Source: Phytomonospora sp040655735
GTDB lineage: Bacteria > Actinomycetota > Actinomycetes > Mycobacteriales > Micromonosporaceae
Reading direction: 5' to 3'
Length of the DNA stretch: 64,000 bases
NCBI RefSeq assembly: GCF_040655735.1
Contig: NZ_JBFAKK010000002.1
Location: 620,001 to 684,000 of the forward strand
Of the stretch, positions 7,330 to 15,889 are shown piece by piece. Every line of letters starts with the position of its first letter. The stretch's first letter is position 1. The notes below the pieces were generated by a model. That model was not told where the DNA came from. It saw only the letters and a list, made by a program, of their open reading frames with translations, and did no database searches. Made by a program: the position numbers and the translations under genes.

Positions 7330-8082
7330 ATGCCCCCTTCGCGCAACCGTGCCACGCTGTCCTCCTTCCTTGCCGCCGCAACGGTTCTCGCCCTCGCGGC
7401 CTGCACGAACGCCACCGTCACCGCGCCGGCCTGGGGCGAACCCCTCGACGCGGTGAAGAACGCCGCCGAGCGTCTCGCCGGCGGCGTTTCCTTCCAGGGC
7501 TGGCTCACCGTCGGCGGTGACACCCTCAGCGTCCACGGCGACGACATCCCGGCCGAGGACAAGCTGCGCCACTACCAGCAGCTGTCCGGATCGGGCGGCT
7601 CGCTCACCACCGAGGTCCGCTTCATCGGCTCCGACGCGTGGATGCGGGTCGTGACCCCCGAGGCCGACACCGGCTGGGGCCACTTCGGCGAGGCCGGGAC
7701 GATCCGCGACACCAGCGGCGTCGTCGGGCCCTCGACCTGGCTGCCGCTGCTGCTCGACGAGGTCATCGAGATCGAACGCGACGGCGACCGCACCTATGCC
7801 GGCGTCCTCGACTTCGACGCCGTCGACGTCGAGGGCAACGGCCTCGGCAGGTCCCTGTCGAACAGTCTCGGTGGCGATGCCGAGGAGGTCGAGTTCTCGG
7901 TGCTGCTCAACAAGGACGGCACCGTCAACACCGTCAAGTACGAGATCGAGAACACCGAGTTCGGCGACATCGAGGTCATGTACAGCTTCAGCCTGCACGG
8001 CGCCCCCAACGACGTCACCACGCCCGACGGGAAAATCGTCGAGATCGAGGACAACGCGCTCGAATGGTTCGGGGGCCTGTAG
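7330..8082 (+). CDS. Secreted lipoprotein, tandem family member 1
   Basis: 250 residues with a lipoprotein signal: basic start MPPSRNR, hydrophobic stretch and lipobox LALAAC with Cys at about 24, then TNATVTAP. The mature part resembles actinobacterial LppX/LprAFG-like lipoproteins (alternating beta strands with a helix, likely a lipid-binding half-barrel), but I assign this by pattern only. CAAGGTG lies before the ATG. Followed by two paralogs with the same start (CxxATVxxP), the same WGHF/WGHL motif and the same C-terminal EWFGG/WLLGG ending. Anchored outside the membrane; ligand unknown. Confidence 0.8.
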   Translation: MPPSRNRATLSSFLAAATVLALAACTNATVTAPAWGEPLDAVKNAAERLAGGVSFQGWLTVGGDTLSVHGDDIPAEDKLRHYQQLSGSGGSLTTEVRFIGSDAWMRVVTPEADTGWGHFGEAGTIRDTSGVVGPSTWLPLLLDEVIEIERDGDRTYAGVLDFDAVDVEGNGLGRSLSNSLGGDAEEVEFSVLLNKDGTVNTVKYEIENTEFGDIEVMYSFSLHGAPNDVTTPDGKIVEIEDNALEWFGGL

Positions 8083-8183
8083 ACGCGGCGGTCCACAGTC
8101 GACGGACCCGGCTCGTCCGGGCCCGGCGGGGATGGGCATCATGGTCAGGCCCACTCTCGACCTGCCTAGCCAAGGTGCCCCTC

Positions 8184-8942
8184 ATGCGATCCGCACGCAA
8201 CCGCACGCTGCCTTTAGCCCTCGCCGCCCTCTTCGCTCTCTCGGGATGCGCCAAGGCCACCGTCGCCGGCCCGCCGGCGGGACCGCCGATCGAGGCGGTG
8301 CAGGCCGCGGCCGAGAGGCTGTCGGAAGGTTTCAACTACATGGGCGCCTACAAGACCGACGTCGGCATCGACGACGTCAACGGCGCCGAACTGCCCGCCG
8401 AGGAGAAGTTCACGCGCTCCGAGAGCAGCGTCTACGACTCGACCGCCACGACGTCCGAGACGATCCGCATCGGCGACGAACTGTGGCTTCGCTACGACGG
8501 TTCCCCCTATCTTCCCGAAGGCTGGGGCCACCTGGCCAGCGGTGGGGGCGCCTTCGCCGAGGCCTCGGCGATGATCGGGCCGGCGACCTGGATCCCGGCG
8601 CTCCTCGATGAGATCGTCGAGATCGAACGCGTCGGGGCCATGCAGTACGAGGGCGTCGTGGACTTCGAGTCCGTCGACGACGAACTCACCGGCTTGACCG
8701 CGTACGTGGCCTCCGACGTCGACGACGCCGACGAGGTGGTCTTCCGGGCGACCCTCGACGTCGACGGGAACCTCGACCTCTTCCGCTACGAGCTCGAAGG
8801 AACGGCGCGCGGGACGATGGAGGTCGTGTTCAGCTTCACCGAACACGGGCAGCCCAGGGAGATCACCGCGCCGGACGAGCCGATGACCGAGCTGACCCAG
8901 GAGTCGATGGTCGAGTGGCTGCTCGGAGGGTACGGCGAATGA
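8184..8942 (+). CDS. Secreted lipoprotein, tandem family member 2
   Basis: 252 residues from ATG 8184, preceded by the same CCAAGGTGCCCC context as member 1. Lipobox FALSGC, then AKATVAGPPAGPP. Shares with member 3 the segment EGFNYMGAYKTD, the repeated DELWLRYDG and the terminal MTELTQESMVEWLLGG. The frame stays open far upstream into member 1, but the signal peptide fixes the true start. Member 3 overlaps its stop by 4 bp, so 2 and 3 are translationally coupled. Probably an LppX/LprG-like lipid-binding surface lipoprotein. Confidence 0.82.
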   Translation: MRSARNRTLPLALAALFALSGCAKATVAGPPAGPPIEAVQAAAERLSEGFNYMGAYKTDVGIDDVNGAELPAEEKFTRSESSVYDSTATTSETIRIGDELWLRYDGSPYLPEGWGHLASGGGAFAEASAMIGPATWIPALLDEIVEIERVGAMQYEGVVDFESVDDELTGLTAYVASDVDDADEVVFRATLDVDGNLDLFRYELEGTARGTMEVVFSFTEHGQPREITAPDEPMTELTQESMVEWLLGGYGE

Positions 8943-9700
8943 GACCTCTCGCACGCACGCTGCCCGCCGCCCTCGTCCTGATCGCCGTCCTCGCCGCCGC
9001 CGGCTGCACGAAAGCGACCGTCGCGGCTCCCACGGAGGCGCCGCCGATCGACGCGATCGAGGCCGCCGTCGAGAAGCTCTCCGAGGGCTTCGACTACATG
9101 GGCGCCTACGAGACGGACCAGTGGGCCGACAACGTCGACGGCGCCGAACTCCCCGGGGAGAAGAAGCTCGCGATCTCGCGCAGCAGCTCCGACGGCTCGG
9201 TGACCGCGACGGCCGAGACGATCCGGATCGGCAACGAACTCTGGCTGAGGTACGAGGGCATCCCCGACATGCCCGAGGGCTGGGGCCACCTGGCTGCCAG
9301 CGCCTCCAGCTTCGTCAAGGAGACCCGGACCATGGGCCCCTCGACCTGGCTGCCGGCCCTGGTCGCCCAGATCGTCGAGGCCGAGCGCGTCGGCACGATG
9401 CGGTACGAGGGCGTCTTGGACTTCGAGGCCGTCGACGAGGCGCGCACCGGCCTGCCCGAATACCAGACCAGGAGCCTCGACGACGATGACGAGGTCGCCT
9501 TCCGCGCCGTGCTCGATGTGAACGGGAACATCAAGTCATTCCGCTACGAGCTGGAGGGCGGCCCCGCCGGGACGCTGACGGTCGACTTCATCTTCAGCGG
9601 GCACGGCGCACCCAGGGACATCGTCCCGCCGAGCGGGTCCATGACCGAACTGACCTTCGACACCGTCACGGACTGGATGTTCGGCGGCCTCGACGACTGA
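8939..9700 (+). CDS. Secreted lipoprotein, tandem family member 3
   Basis: 253 residues from ATG 8939 in an ATGA overlap with member 2. Signal MRPLARTLPAALVLIAVLAA ends in lipobox AAAGC. Closest to member 2 (EGFDYMGAYETD, NELWLRYEG, GWGHLAAS, MTELTF). The three genes are best explained by local duplication; the divergence between members shows it is not recent. They probably occupy the cell surface together. No enzyme or transporter is encoded in the same unit. Confidence 0.82.
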   Translation: MRPLARTLPAALVLIAVLAAAGCTKATVAAPTEAPPIDAIEAAVEKLSEGFDYMGAYETDQWADNVDGAELPGEKKLAISRSSSDGSVTATAETIRIGNELWLRYEGIPDMPEGWGHLAASASSFVKETRTMGPSTWLPALVAQIVEAERVGTMRYEGVLDFEAVDEARTGLPEYQTRSLDDDDEVAFRAVLDVNGNIKSFRYELEGGPAGTLTVDFIFSGHGAPRDIVPPSGSMTELTFDTVTDWMFGGLDD

Positions 9701-9723
9701 TCCCGGCGCCCCGGCTCACCGGC

Positions 9724-11433
9724 CTACCCCGCCGACCACAGCCTGCGCAGCAGCGCCTGCCGCGCCGCCGTCTCGTAGGCGCCGCAGGCGATCCAGGCCG
9801 CCGCGAGCGCGTCGGGCGCCGCGGGTGCCGTCTCGCCCGTCGGGCTCACGACGGTGGCGTTGGCGGCCTCGGCGAGGCGGTCGAGGAGGACCGCCGCCGT
9901 GGTCAGCCGGTGCCTGCGCAGCGTCGCCACGGTCGCGGGCAGCGCGGCGGAACGCAGCGCCGTGCGTCCACTCAGGACGGTGCGGCTGCGCACCCGCGAC
10001 ACCGGGTCGAGCGGGTCGATCCCGGTCGCGTGGGCCGACCCCAGGGTGTCGGCCTGCCCGCCGGGCAGTTCGTCGATCGTCAGGTTCGCGCGGCCGGTCC
10101 AGGCGCTCTTGAGGCGCAGTTCGGCGCACTCGCCGACGGCGACGGGAAACGCGGTCCTCGGCAGGCTGGGGTGCACGCGCAGGATCATCCGCGCGGTGGC
10201 GCCCCGGTGCGCGGCGAGGCGCCGGAGATTGCCGACGGCGGGCCGCGCGTCGGTGGCGGCGAGCACGGAGATGGGGACGTCGCCGGCGTAGACGGTGAGC
10301 GCGCCGGGGCGCAGTTCGCCGACGGTCACCTCGGCGAAGATCAGGTCGTCGCCGGCGCGGCGGTCGGCCTCGTCGGCGGTGAGGACGGGGACGACGCGGT
10401 CGAGCTGCGCGTCCAGCGGTTCGGTCCACAGTGGATCAAGTTGGGGGTCGGTCCAGGCGGTCTCGGGGACCCGTGCGGCGTCGGCCGAGCCGGCGCGGCC
10501 GAGGCGGCCGTCGGCGCTCATCCGCAGACCGGCGGCGAAGACTCCGGCGCGGCTGAGTTCGTAGGGGGACGGCAGTCCGCTCGACGTGGTGCGGTAGGCC
10601 TCCAGGACCCGGTCGGCGCCGCCGGGACGCACGTCGGCGACCGTCCAGATGCGACGGTCGGGGTCGACGACGTAGGTGACCACGCCGGCATAGCCGGAGG
10701 TCGTGACGATCCGCTCGGCGCAGATTCCGAGGAAGCGCCCGGCGCTGCGGTCGGTGTAGTCGCGCCGGGCCACGCCGACGTCGGCGTCGGTCGGCTCGCC
10801 GCGCAGGCGGGCGGCCAGCGACAGCAGCAGCTGGAGGTCGGCGGTCAGCGTCTGGAGCCGAAAGGACGGCCGGTCCTTGGCCAGCGTGTTCAGGTCGGTG
10901 ACCACGCGGGTCGCGACCGTCGACAGCAGCGGCAGTTTGGCCCGGCGGGAGGAGTCGGCCGCGTGCCGCAGCGCGTCCCTCGCCGGGGATCCGGCCCTGG
11001 CGGCGCCCTCGGCCAGCAGTGCCGCACCGGCCTGCCAGGCGAGTTCGGCGGCCTCGCGCTGGCGGGCGGTGAGGCGGACGGGCACCGGGACGGGCCGGGG
11101 CTCGTCGGCGGGGCCTGACGCGGTCTCGGGCTCGGATGCGTCCGTGGTGTCGACGGCCTTTCCGCCGACCGCTTCGAGGACCGCCAGCGTCGCCAGGAGG
11201 TGCAGGCAGCGCGGGGTCAGCAGGCAGTCGCAGGAGACCTGTGCGGCGGTGGTGATCGCTTCGCCGTCGAGCCGCACGATCTGGGTGCCGGTCGCGACCG
11301 TCCACACCGGACCGTCTTGCTTCCAGGTCCAGCCTTCGGCGAGGACCGGGTCGGCTTCCAGCTTCTTGAGCACCCGGGCGGGTCCCGCGGCGGTGAGCTC
11401 GGTGCGCAGCGCGGCGTCGATGGTCGGCCTCAT
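9724..11433 (-). CDS. SWIM zinc-finger protein (YehQ-like), last gene of the MoxR/VWA operon
   Basis: 569 residues from ATG 11433, whose A is also the last base of the preceding stop (TAATG). The SWIM signature CxCx5CxH is at Cys68, Cys70, Cys76 and His78 (SCDCLLTPRCLHLL), a zinc-binding module thought to bind DNA or protein. The remainder is helical with no further recognised motif. In E. coli, yehQ encodes a SWIM protein beside a MoxR ATPase and a VWA protein, and many actinobacteria keep the same trio. It may deliver the AAA+/VWA machine to its target. The link to the yeh genes rests on domain content and order, not alignment. Confidence 0.82.
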   Translation of the reverse strand: MRPTIDAALRTELTAAGPARVLKKLEADPVLAEGWTWKQDGPVWTVATGTQIVRLDGEAITTAAQVSCDCLLTPRCLHLLATLAVLEAVGGKAVDTTDASEPETASGPADEPRPVPVPVRLTARQREAAELAWQAGAALLAEGAARAGSPARDALRHAADSSRRAKLPLLSTVATRVVTDLNTLAKDRPSFRLQTLTADLQLLLSLAARLRGEPTDADVGVARRDYTDRSAGRFLGICAERIVTTSGYAGVVTYVVDPDRRIWTVADVRPGGADRVLEAYRTTSSGLPSPYELSRAGVFAAGLRMSADGRLGRAGSADAARVPETAWTDPQLDPLWTEPLDAQLDRVVPVLTADEADRRAGDDLIFAEVTVGELRPGALTVYAGDVPISVLAATDARPAVGNLRRLAAHRGATARMILRVHPSLPRTAFPVAVGECAELRLKSAWTGRANLTIDELPGGQADTLGSAHATGIDPLDPVSRVRSRTVLSGRTALRSAALPATVATLRRHRLTTAAVLLDRLAEAANATVVSPTGETAPAAPDALAAAWIACGAYETAARQALLRRLWSAG

Positions 11434-14400
11434 TACCGCACCTTTCCGGCGATCCAGGCGGCCAGTTCCGCCGGGGACAGGGCGGCCACGGGAGCTCCCG
11501 CCTCGGCGATCTGGGCCGCGATCGCCTTGTTGTAGACGGGTTCGCCGCGGTCGTCGAGCGCGGCGAGGCCGAGGACGTGCGAGCCGCCGCCGACCAGGAG
11601 GCGGAACTCGTTGAGCATCGCGCGCACCGAGACGCCCTCGTCGAAGTCGCTGATGACGGCGACGATGGTGCGCGAGGGGACGTCGATCTGCTCGCGGACG
11701 TAGCGCAGTCCCTTGCCGATGTCGGTGCCGCCGCCCACGGAGACCTCCATGAGGAGTTTCAGTGGGTCGGCGACGTGCTCGGTGAGGTCGATGACGCTGG
11801 TGGAGAAGGTGGTCAGGTGCACCGACAGGGCCGGGACGCCGTGCAGGACGGCGGCGACGAGCGCGCTGTAGATCGTCGAGCGGGCCATGGAGCCGGAGAC
11901 GTCGACGAGGATGTGCACGTCCCATTCGGCGCTGCGCACCGAGCGGGACTTGAAGATGAGCCGGTCGGGGACCAGCGTCGGGCCCTCGCGGACGGTGTGC
12001 AGGTTCGCCCGGACGGTCCGCGACAGGTCGAGGCGGCCGGTGTTGCGGCGGGTCGGGCGGGAGGTGGTCATGCCGGTCAGCGCCGGGCGCAGGCGGGTCG
12101 CGAGGGCCTTGGTGAGGTCGGCGACGAGCTGTGCGGCGAGTCTGCGCAGGGGCGCGAGTTTGGCCTCGGGCATGGATCCGGCCAGGCTCAGTACTTGTGT
12201 GAGCAGATCGATGGAGGCGGTGACCTGCGCGGGGTCGATCTCGGCGATCGCTTCGAGCCGGCCGCGCGCGGCGGCCCTGGCCAGGACCTCCTCGCGGACG
12301 CGGGAACCGAAGAGCCGCTCCAGTTCTCCCGCCCACTCGCGGATCGAGGGTTCGGCGGCGCCGGAGCCGGCGCCCGTCGCGCCGATTCCCATGGACCCCT
12401 CGCCGTGCCCGGCGCCGTAGAGGTCGTCGAGGGCGAAGGCGGCGCCCTTGCAGCCGCCGTCGAGCCGGTCGCTCTCGCGGCCGAGGATCAGCCGCCAGCG
12501 GTCCACGGTGTTCTCGTCGCCGCCGAGCTCCTCGCCCGTTATCCCAACGCTGCCGGCCGAGTCCACTGTGTCCTCGGTGCCGAGCGCGGCGCGTCCCGCC
12601 TCGTCGGCGGCAGCCCACGCGGCGAGGAGTTCGGGCGGCACTTCGAGCGCGCCCAGGGCCCGGTCGCTGCCGTAGGCGGTGCTCACCGTCTCGAACAGGC
12701 GCTGCCGGCCGGCCGTCGACAAGACGTCGAAGGCGTCGCGCAGGGCGGGCAGTCGCGGCCAGAAGTCGGCGTCCGGCCAGTCCTCGATCCGCCGGGACAG
12801 CGGCCTCCAGAGCGCCGGGTCGGCGTCCCAGAGGTCGCCGGCGACCAGCAGCGCGCCCCGCAGGAGACCGGCGGCGCGTTCACCGTCGGGCTCCTCGGCC
12901 CACGCGGCGGCCCGGGAGCCCAGCCAGTCGCGGTCCTCGCGGTCCAGGAGGGTCAGTGCCGCGCTGGCCGCGCCGCGCGTGAGCGGCGAGCCGTCGGCGG
13001 CGAGGTTCCGGAAGCGCCAGACGAGCCGTTCGGCGCCCAGGTGCTCGTGCTCGGCCCGCGAGAGGCGGACCAGCTCGGCGAGGGCCTTGGCGTCGGCGGG
13101 ATTCCCCGAGCCGGCCAGGCCGTCGACGGCGTTGATGGCGGCCGCGGCGACCTCCGCGCGCAGGCTCTCGGCGGTGGCCGAGCCGATGCGCGTCAGCAGG
13201 TGGTAGGCGGACAGCAGCTCGGGCAGCCCCGCGATGGACACGACATCGGCGTGCAGGCGCCCCAGGCAGGCCTCGGTGAGTTCGCCGAGTTCGGCGTCGA
13301 TCGAGACCTCTAGATAGGCGAGCCGCTCCGCGGCGGTGATGTCGGGCCGCGCCCAGCGCTGCCGGAGCAGCCCGGTGGCGGCCTGGGCGAGGGTCGCACC
13401 GTAGGCGGCGAGCCATTCGAGGGTCGCCGACGTGCGCGGTTCCCAGTGCACGGTCCATTCCCGGCCCACCGCGGCGGTGTCGGCGAGACCGGCGAGCTCG
13501 CGCGACCTTCCATAAGGGACACCGGTGGCGTCGAGGCGGGTCAGCGCGATGTTGCGGCGGTGGTCGAGGGCCGAGCGGTGGGGTGCGAGCTTCAGGGTCT
13601 TTACCACGCCGTCGCGCGGGAGCTTGAGTTCGTCGAACAGGTCCTCCACGTGGGACAGAAGTCCGCCGCGCGGTGCCGACTCGGGCAGCCTTCCCCGGCG
13701 CGAGCCGACCAGGACCGCCTCGCAGGCCACCGCGACCGCGCGGGCGCGGCCGAGCCGGTCGCCCTGGCCCAGCGTGGATTCCAGGGCCTCGATGACCTCG
13801 CGGCGTCCCGGCGCGGCCAGTCCCCGCAGGGCGGCCAGGCCCTGCGCGAGCGTGACACCGGCCATCGCGTCGGAGGTGCCGGCGGCGTGGCCGGCGTCTC
13901 GCAGGCGGCCGCAGATCTCGGTGATCGCCCGCGCGGCCCGCGCGGCGACCTCGTCGGCGTCGCCGCCGGCCTTGAAGACCGCCTGCTGCCACTCGGGGTC
14001 GCGGATCCCGGCGGGGTAGCCCGAACGGGAGTCGAGCAGCGCGAAGGTATAGGGCACCAGGGCGCACGACACCTCGCCGAGCGGTTCGTCGAGGGCCGGC
14101 TCCTCGTGCTCGCCGACCAGCGCGGGTGCGTGGAAGGCGCCGATCACCGCGACCGGGCGGGAGGCGCCGGTCCGGGCGATGCTCCGCCGCATCCACGCCT
14201 CACGCAGAGCGTCCACGTCGGACGGTGCGCCCTCGCCGCGCAGGGCGACGCCGACGGCCAGGGCCGCGCGCCGAAGCGCGGCGGCCTTGGTCCCGTAGGC
14301 GTTCGCCTCGACCAGCCGGTCCCACAGCTCGTCGGTGTCGGTCACGCCCGCGGCGCGCCCGAAGGCGGCCGACAGCGGATCGGGCTCGCGGTACTGCGAT

Positions 14401-14771
14401 CCGCGCCGATATCCCGCGGGCAGGTCGATCGCGTACACGGGCACGTCGTTGGCGCGCGCCCAGCGGATCGCGGCCAGCTCGGGGGAGAAGTCGGCGAAGG
14501 GATAGAAGCCCAGCCGCTCACCCGCGGCGTCGGCGACGCTGCACGCCACCGGCGCGACGGTCTCGGGGTGCGCGAGCCATTCCGTCCACTCCTGGAGTTC
14601 GGCGGGCAGCTCGACGCACAGGGCGTCGGGCGCCGCCTCCTCCAGGAGTTCGGGCATGGCCGCGGCCAGCGCCGGCGAGTGGTGCCGGACGCCGATCAGG
14701 AAGGGCGCTCGCGACTCGTGCAGCCGGTCGACGAGCTCGGCGGGGCCGGTCGGCTGGGTCAACGCGGTCAC
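11433..14771 (-). CDS. DUF5682-VWA fusion protein (YehM-YehP-like)
   Basis: 1112 residues from GTG 14771, whose GTGA overlaps the MoxR stop. The N-terminal half carries the DUF5682 signature (IGVRHHSPALAAAM, then ALCVELPAE). A helical middle contains a low-complexity Gly/Ala linker near residue 830. The last 160 residues are a VWA domain with an intact MIDAS: DVSGS at about 957, Thr of GGGTD near 1016 and ISDFDEG near 1041. VWA proteins bind Mg2+ and partner MoxR AAA+ ATPases as adaptors. In E. coli the two parts are separate (YehM, YehP); here they are one chain, implying they work as one subunit. No signal peptide: cytoplasmic. Confidence 0.88.
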   Translation of the reverse strand: MTALTQPTGPAELVDRLHESRAPFLIGVRHHSPALAAAMPELLEEAAPDALCVELPAELQEWTEWLAHPETVAPVACSVADAAGERLGFYPFADFSPELAAIRWARANDVPVYAIDLPAGYRRGSQYREPDPLSAAFGRAAGVTDTDELWDRLVEANAYGTKAAALRRAALAVGVALRGEGAPSDVDALREAWMRRSIARTGASRPVAVIGAFHAPALVGEHEEPALDEPLGEVSCALVPYTFALLDSRSGYPAGIRDPEWQQAVFKAGGDADEVAARAARAITEICGRLRDAGHAAGTSDAMAGVTLAQGLAALRGLAAPGRREVIEALESTLGQGDRLGRARAVAVACEAVLVGSRRGRLPESAPRGGLLSHVEDLFDELKLPRDGVVKTLKLAPHRSALDHRRNIALTRLDATGVPYGRSRELAGLADTAAVGREWTVHWEPRTSATLEWLAAYGATLAQAATGLLRQRWARPDITAAERLAYLEVSIDAELGELTEACLGRLHADVVSIAGLPELLSAYHLLTRIGSATAESLRAEVAAAAINAVDGLAGSGNPADAKALAELVRLSRAEHEHLGAERLVWRFRNLAADGSPLTRGAASAALTLLDREDRDWLGSRAAAWAEEPDGERAAGLLRGALLVAGDLWDADPALWRPLSRRIEDWPDADFWPRLPALRDAFDVLSTAGRQRLFETVSTAYGSDRALGALEVPPELLAAWAAADEAGRAALGTEDTVDSAGSVGITGEELGGDENTVDRWRLILGRESDRLDGGCKGAAFALDDLYGAGHGEGSMGIGATGAGSGAAEPSIREWAGELERLFGSRVREEVLARAAARGRLEAIAEIDPAQVTASIDLLTQVLSLAGSMPEAKLAPLRRLAAQLVADLTKALATRLRPALTGMTTSRPTRRNTGRLDLSRTVRANLHTVREGPTLVPDRLIFKSRSVRSAEWDVHILVDVSGSMARSTIYSALVAAVLHGVPALSVHLTTFSTSVIDLTEHVADPLKLLMEVSVGGGTDIGKGLRYVREQIDVPSRTIVAVISDFDEGVSVRAMLNEFRLLVGGGSHVLGLAALDDRGEPVYNKAIAAQIAEAGAPVAALSPAELAAWIAGKVR

Positions 14772-15889
14772 GCCTCCAGAACGTGCCGCAGTTCGTGCAG
14801 CCGGCGCCAGGGCCGCGCGTCGGCCTCGGCGCGGCGGCGCACCGCGGTGTCCCAGTAGGCGAGCAGGCGGCCGCGGTCCTCCGGGTCGTCCTTGTGGACG
14901 GTGCCAAGCAGGTAGCCCGGCAGCAGCGTCGTCTCGTCCTCGACGCCCAGATACGAGCGCTGGAGCCCCATCGACGTGGCGACGCCGACGGCCTCGGCGG
15001 TGCTCATCACCGTCGCCGGGCGCTCCACCTGCCAGCCCTCGACGGCCTGCCCGGAGCGCAGGTCCCGGAAGGCGGTGACCAGTGCGCGCAGCACCAGGTC
15101 GTCGACCTGGAAGTCGCGGCCGTGGCGCGCCAGCGCGGCACCGGCCTGCCGGCGGACCAGGTCCACTTCGGACTCCAGGTCGCCGATCGGCGGGACGGTC
15201 TCGAAGTTGAAGCGGCGCTTGAGGGCCGCGCTCATCTCCGAGACGCCCCGGTCGCGCAGGTTCGCGGTGGCGATGACGGTGAAGCCCTCGGTGCTGGAGA
15301 TGTTCAGACCGAGCTCGGGCACCGACATGCGGCGGTCCGACAGCAGCGACACCAGCGCGTCCTGCACCTCGGGCAGGCAGCGGGTCACCTCCTCGATCCG
15401 CACGACCGCGCCGCGCCGCATCGCGGTCAGCACGGGCGAGGGGACCAGGGCCTCCTCGGTGGGGCCCTTGGCCAGCAGAAGCCCGTAGTTCCACCCGTAG
15501 CGCAGGTGTTCCTCGGTCGTGCCCGCGGTGCCCTGGACGGTCAGCGCGCTGCTTCCGCTCACGGCCGCCGACAGCAGCTCGGAGAGCATCGACTTCGCCG
15601 TGCCCGGCTCGCCGACCAGCAGCAGACCGCGGTCGCCGGCCAGCGTCACGACGGCACGCTCCACAAGGGAGCGGTCGCCGACGAACTTGGTGGCGATCTC
15701 CATCGTCTGCGGCGCCACGGGATGCGGCTTGGGAAGTTCGAGGGTCTGGCCGCCGATCACGAAGGTCACCACCGCCGAGGGCGTCAGGCGCCAGCCGGGC
15801 GGGCGGGGGCCGTCGTCGTAGGCGGCGAGGAACTCCAGTTCGGCGGCGTACCGCTGTTCTGCGGGCATCACCTGGGGCTGCTCGGTCAT
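14768..15889 (-). CDS. MoxR-family AAA+ ATPase (YehL-like)
   Basis: 373 residues from ATG 15889. Walker A GEPGTAKS at 93-100, Walker B region VVRIEEVTR at 162-170, sensor 1 ATAN at 207-210 and the arginine region LKRRFNFE at 223-230, all intact, so it should hydrolyse ATP as a hexamer. MoxR ATPases act as chaperones that remodel or load metal onto targets chosen by a VWA partner, here encoded by the next gene. Overlaps both neighbours by 4 bp, showing tight coupling. This is the motor of the operon. Confidence 0.92.
   Translation of the reverse strand: MTEQPQVMPAEQRYAAELEFLAAYDDGPRPPGWRLTPSAVVTFVIGGQTLELPKPHPVAPQTMEIATKFVGDRSLVERAVVTLAGDRGLLLVGEPGTAKSMLSELLSAAVSGSSALTVQGTAGTTEEHLRYGWNYGLLLAKGPTEEALVPSPVLTAMRRGAVVRIEEVTRCLPEVQDALVSLLSDRRMSVPELGLNISSTEGFTVIATANLRDRGVSEMSAALKRRFNFETVPPIGDLESEVDLVRRQAGAALARHGRDFQVDDLVLRALVTAFRDLRSGQAVEGWQVERPATVMSTAEAVGVATSMGLQRSYLGVEDETTLLPGYLLGTVHKDDPEDRGRLLAYWDTAVRRRAEADARPWRRLHELRHVLEA

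Noticed and set aside
13446..14858. Long plus-strand frames opposite the MoxR/VWA operon
   Set aside because: They mirror GC-rich codons of the real minus-strand genes, are Gly/Arg/Val-rich with no domain, and lack ribosome sites.
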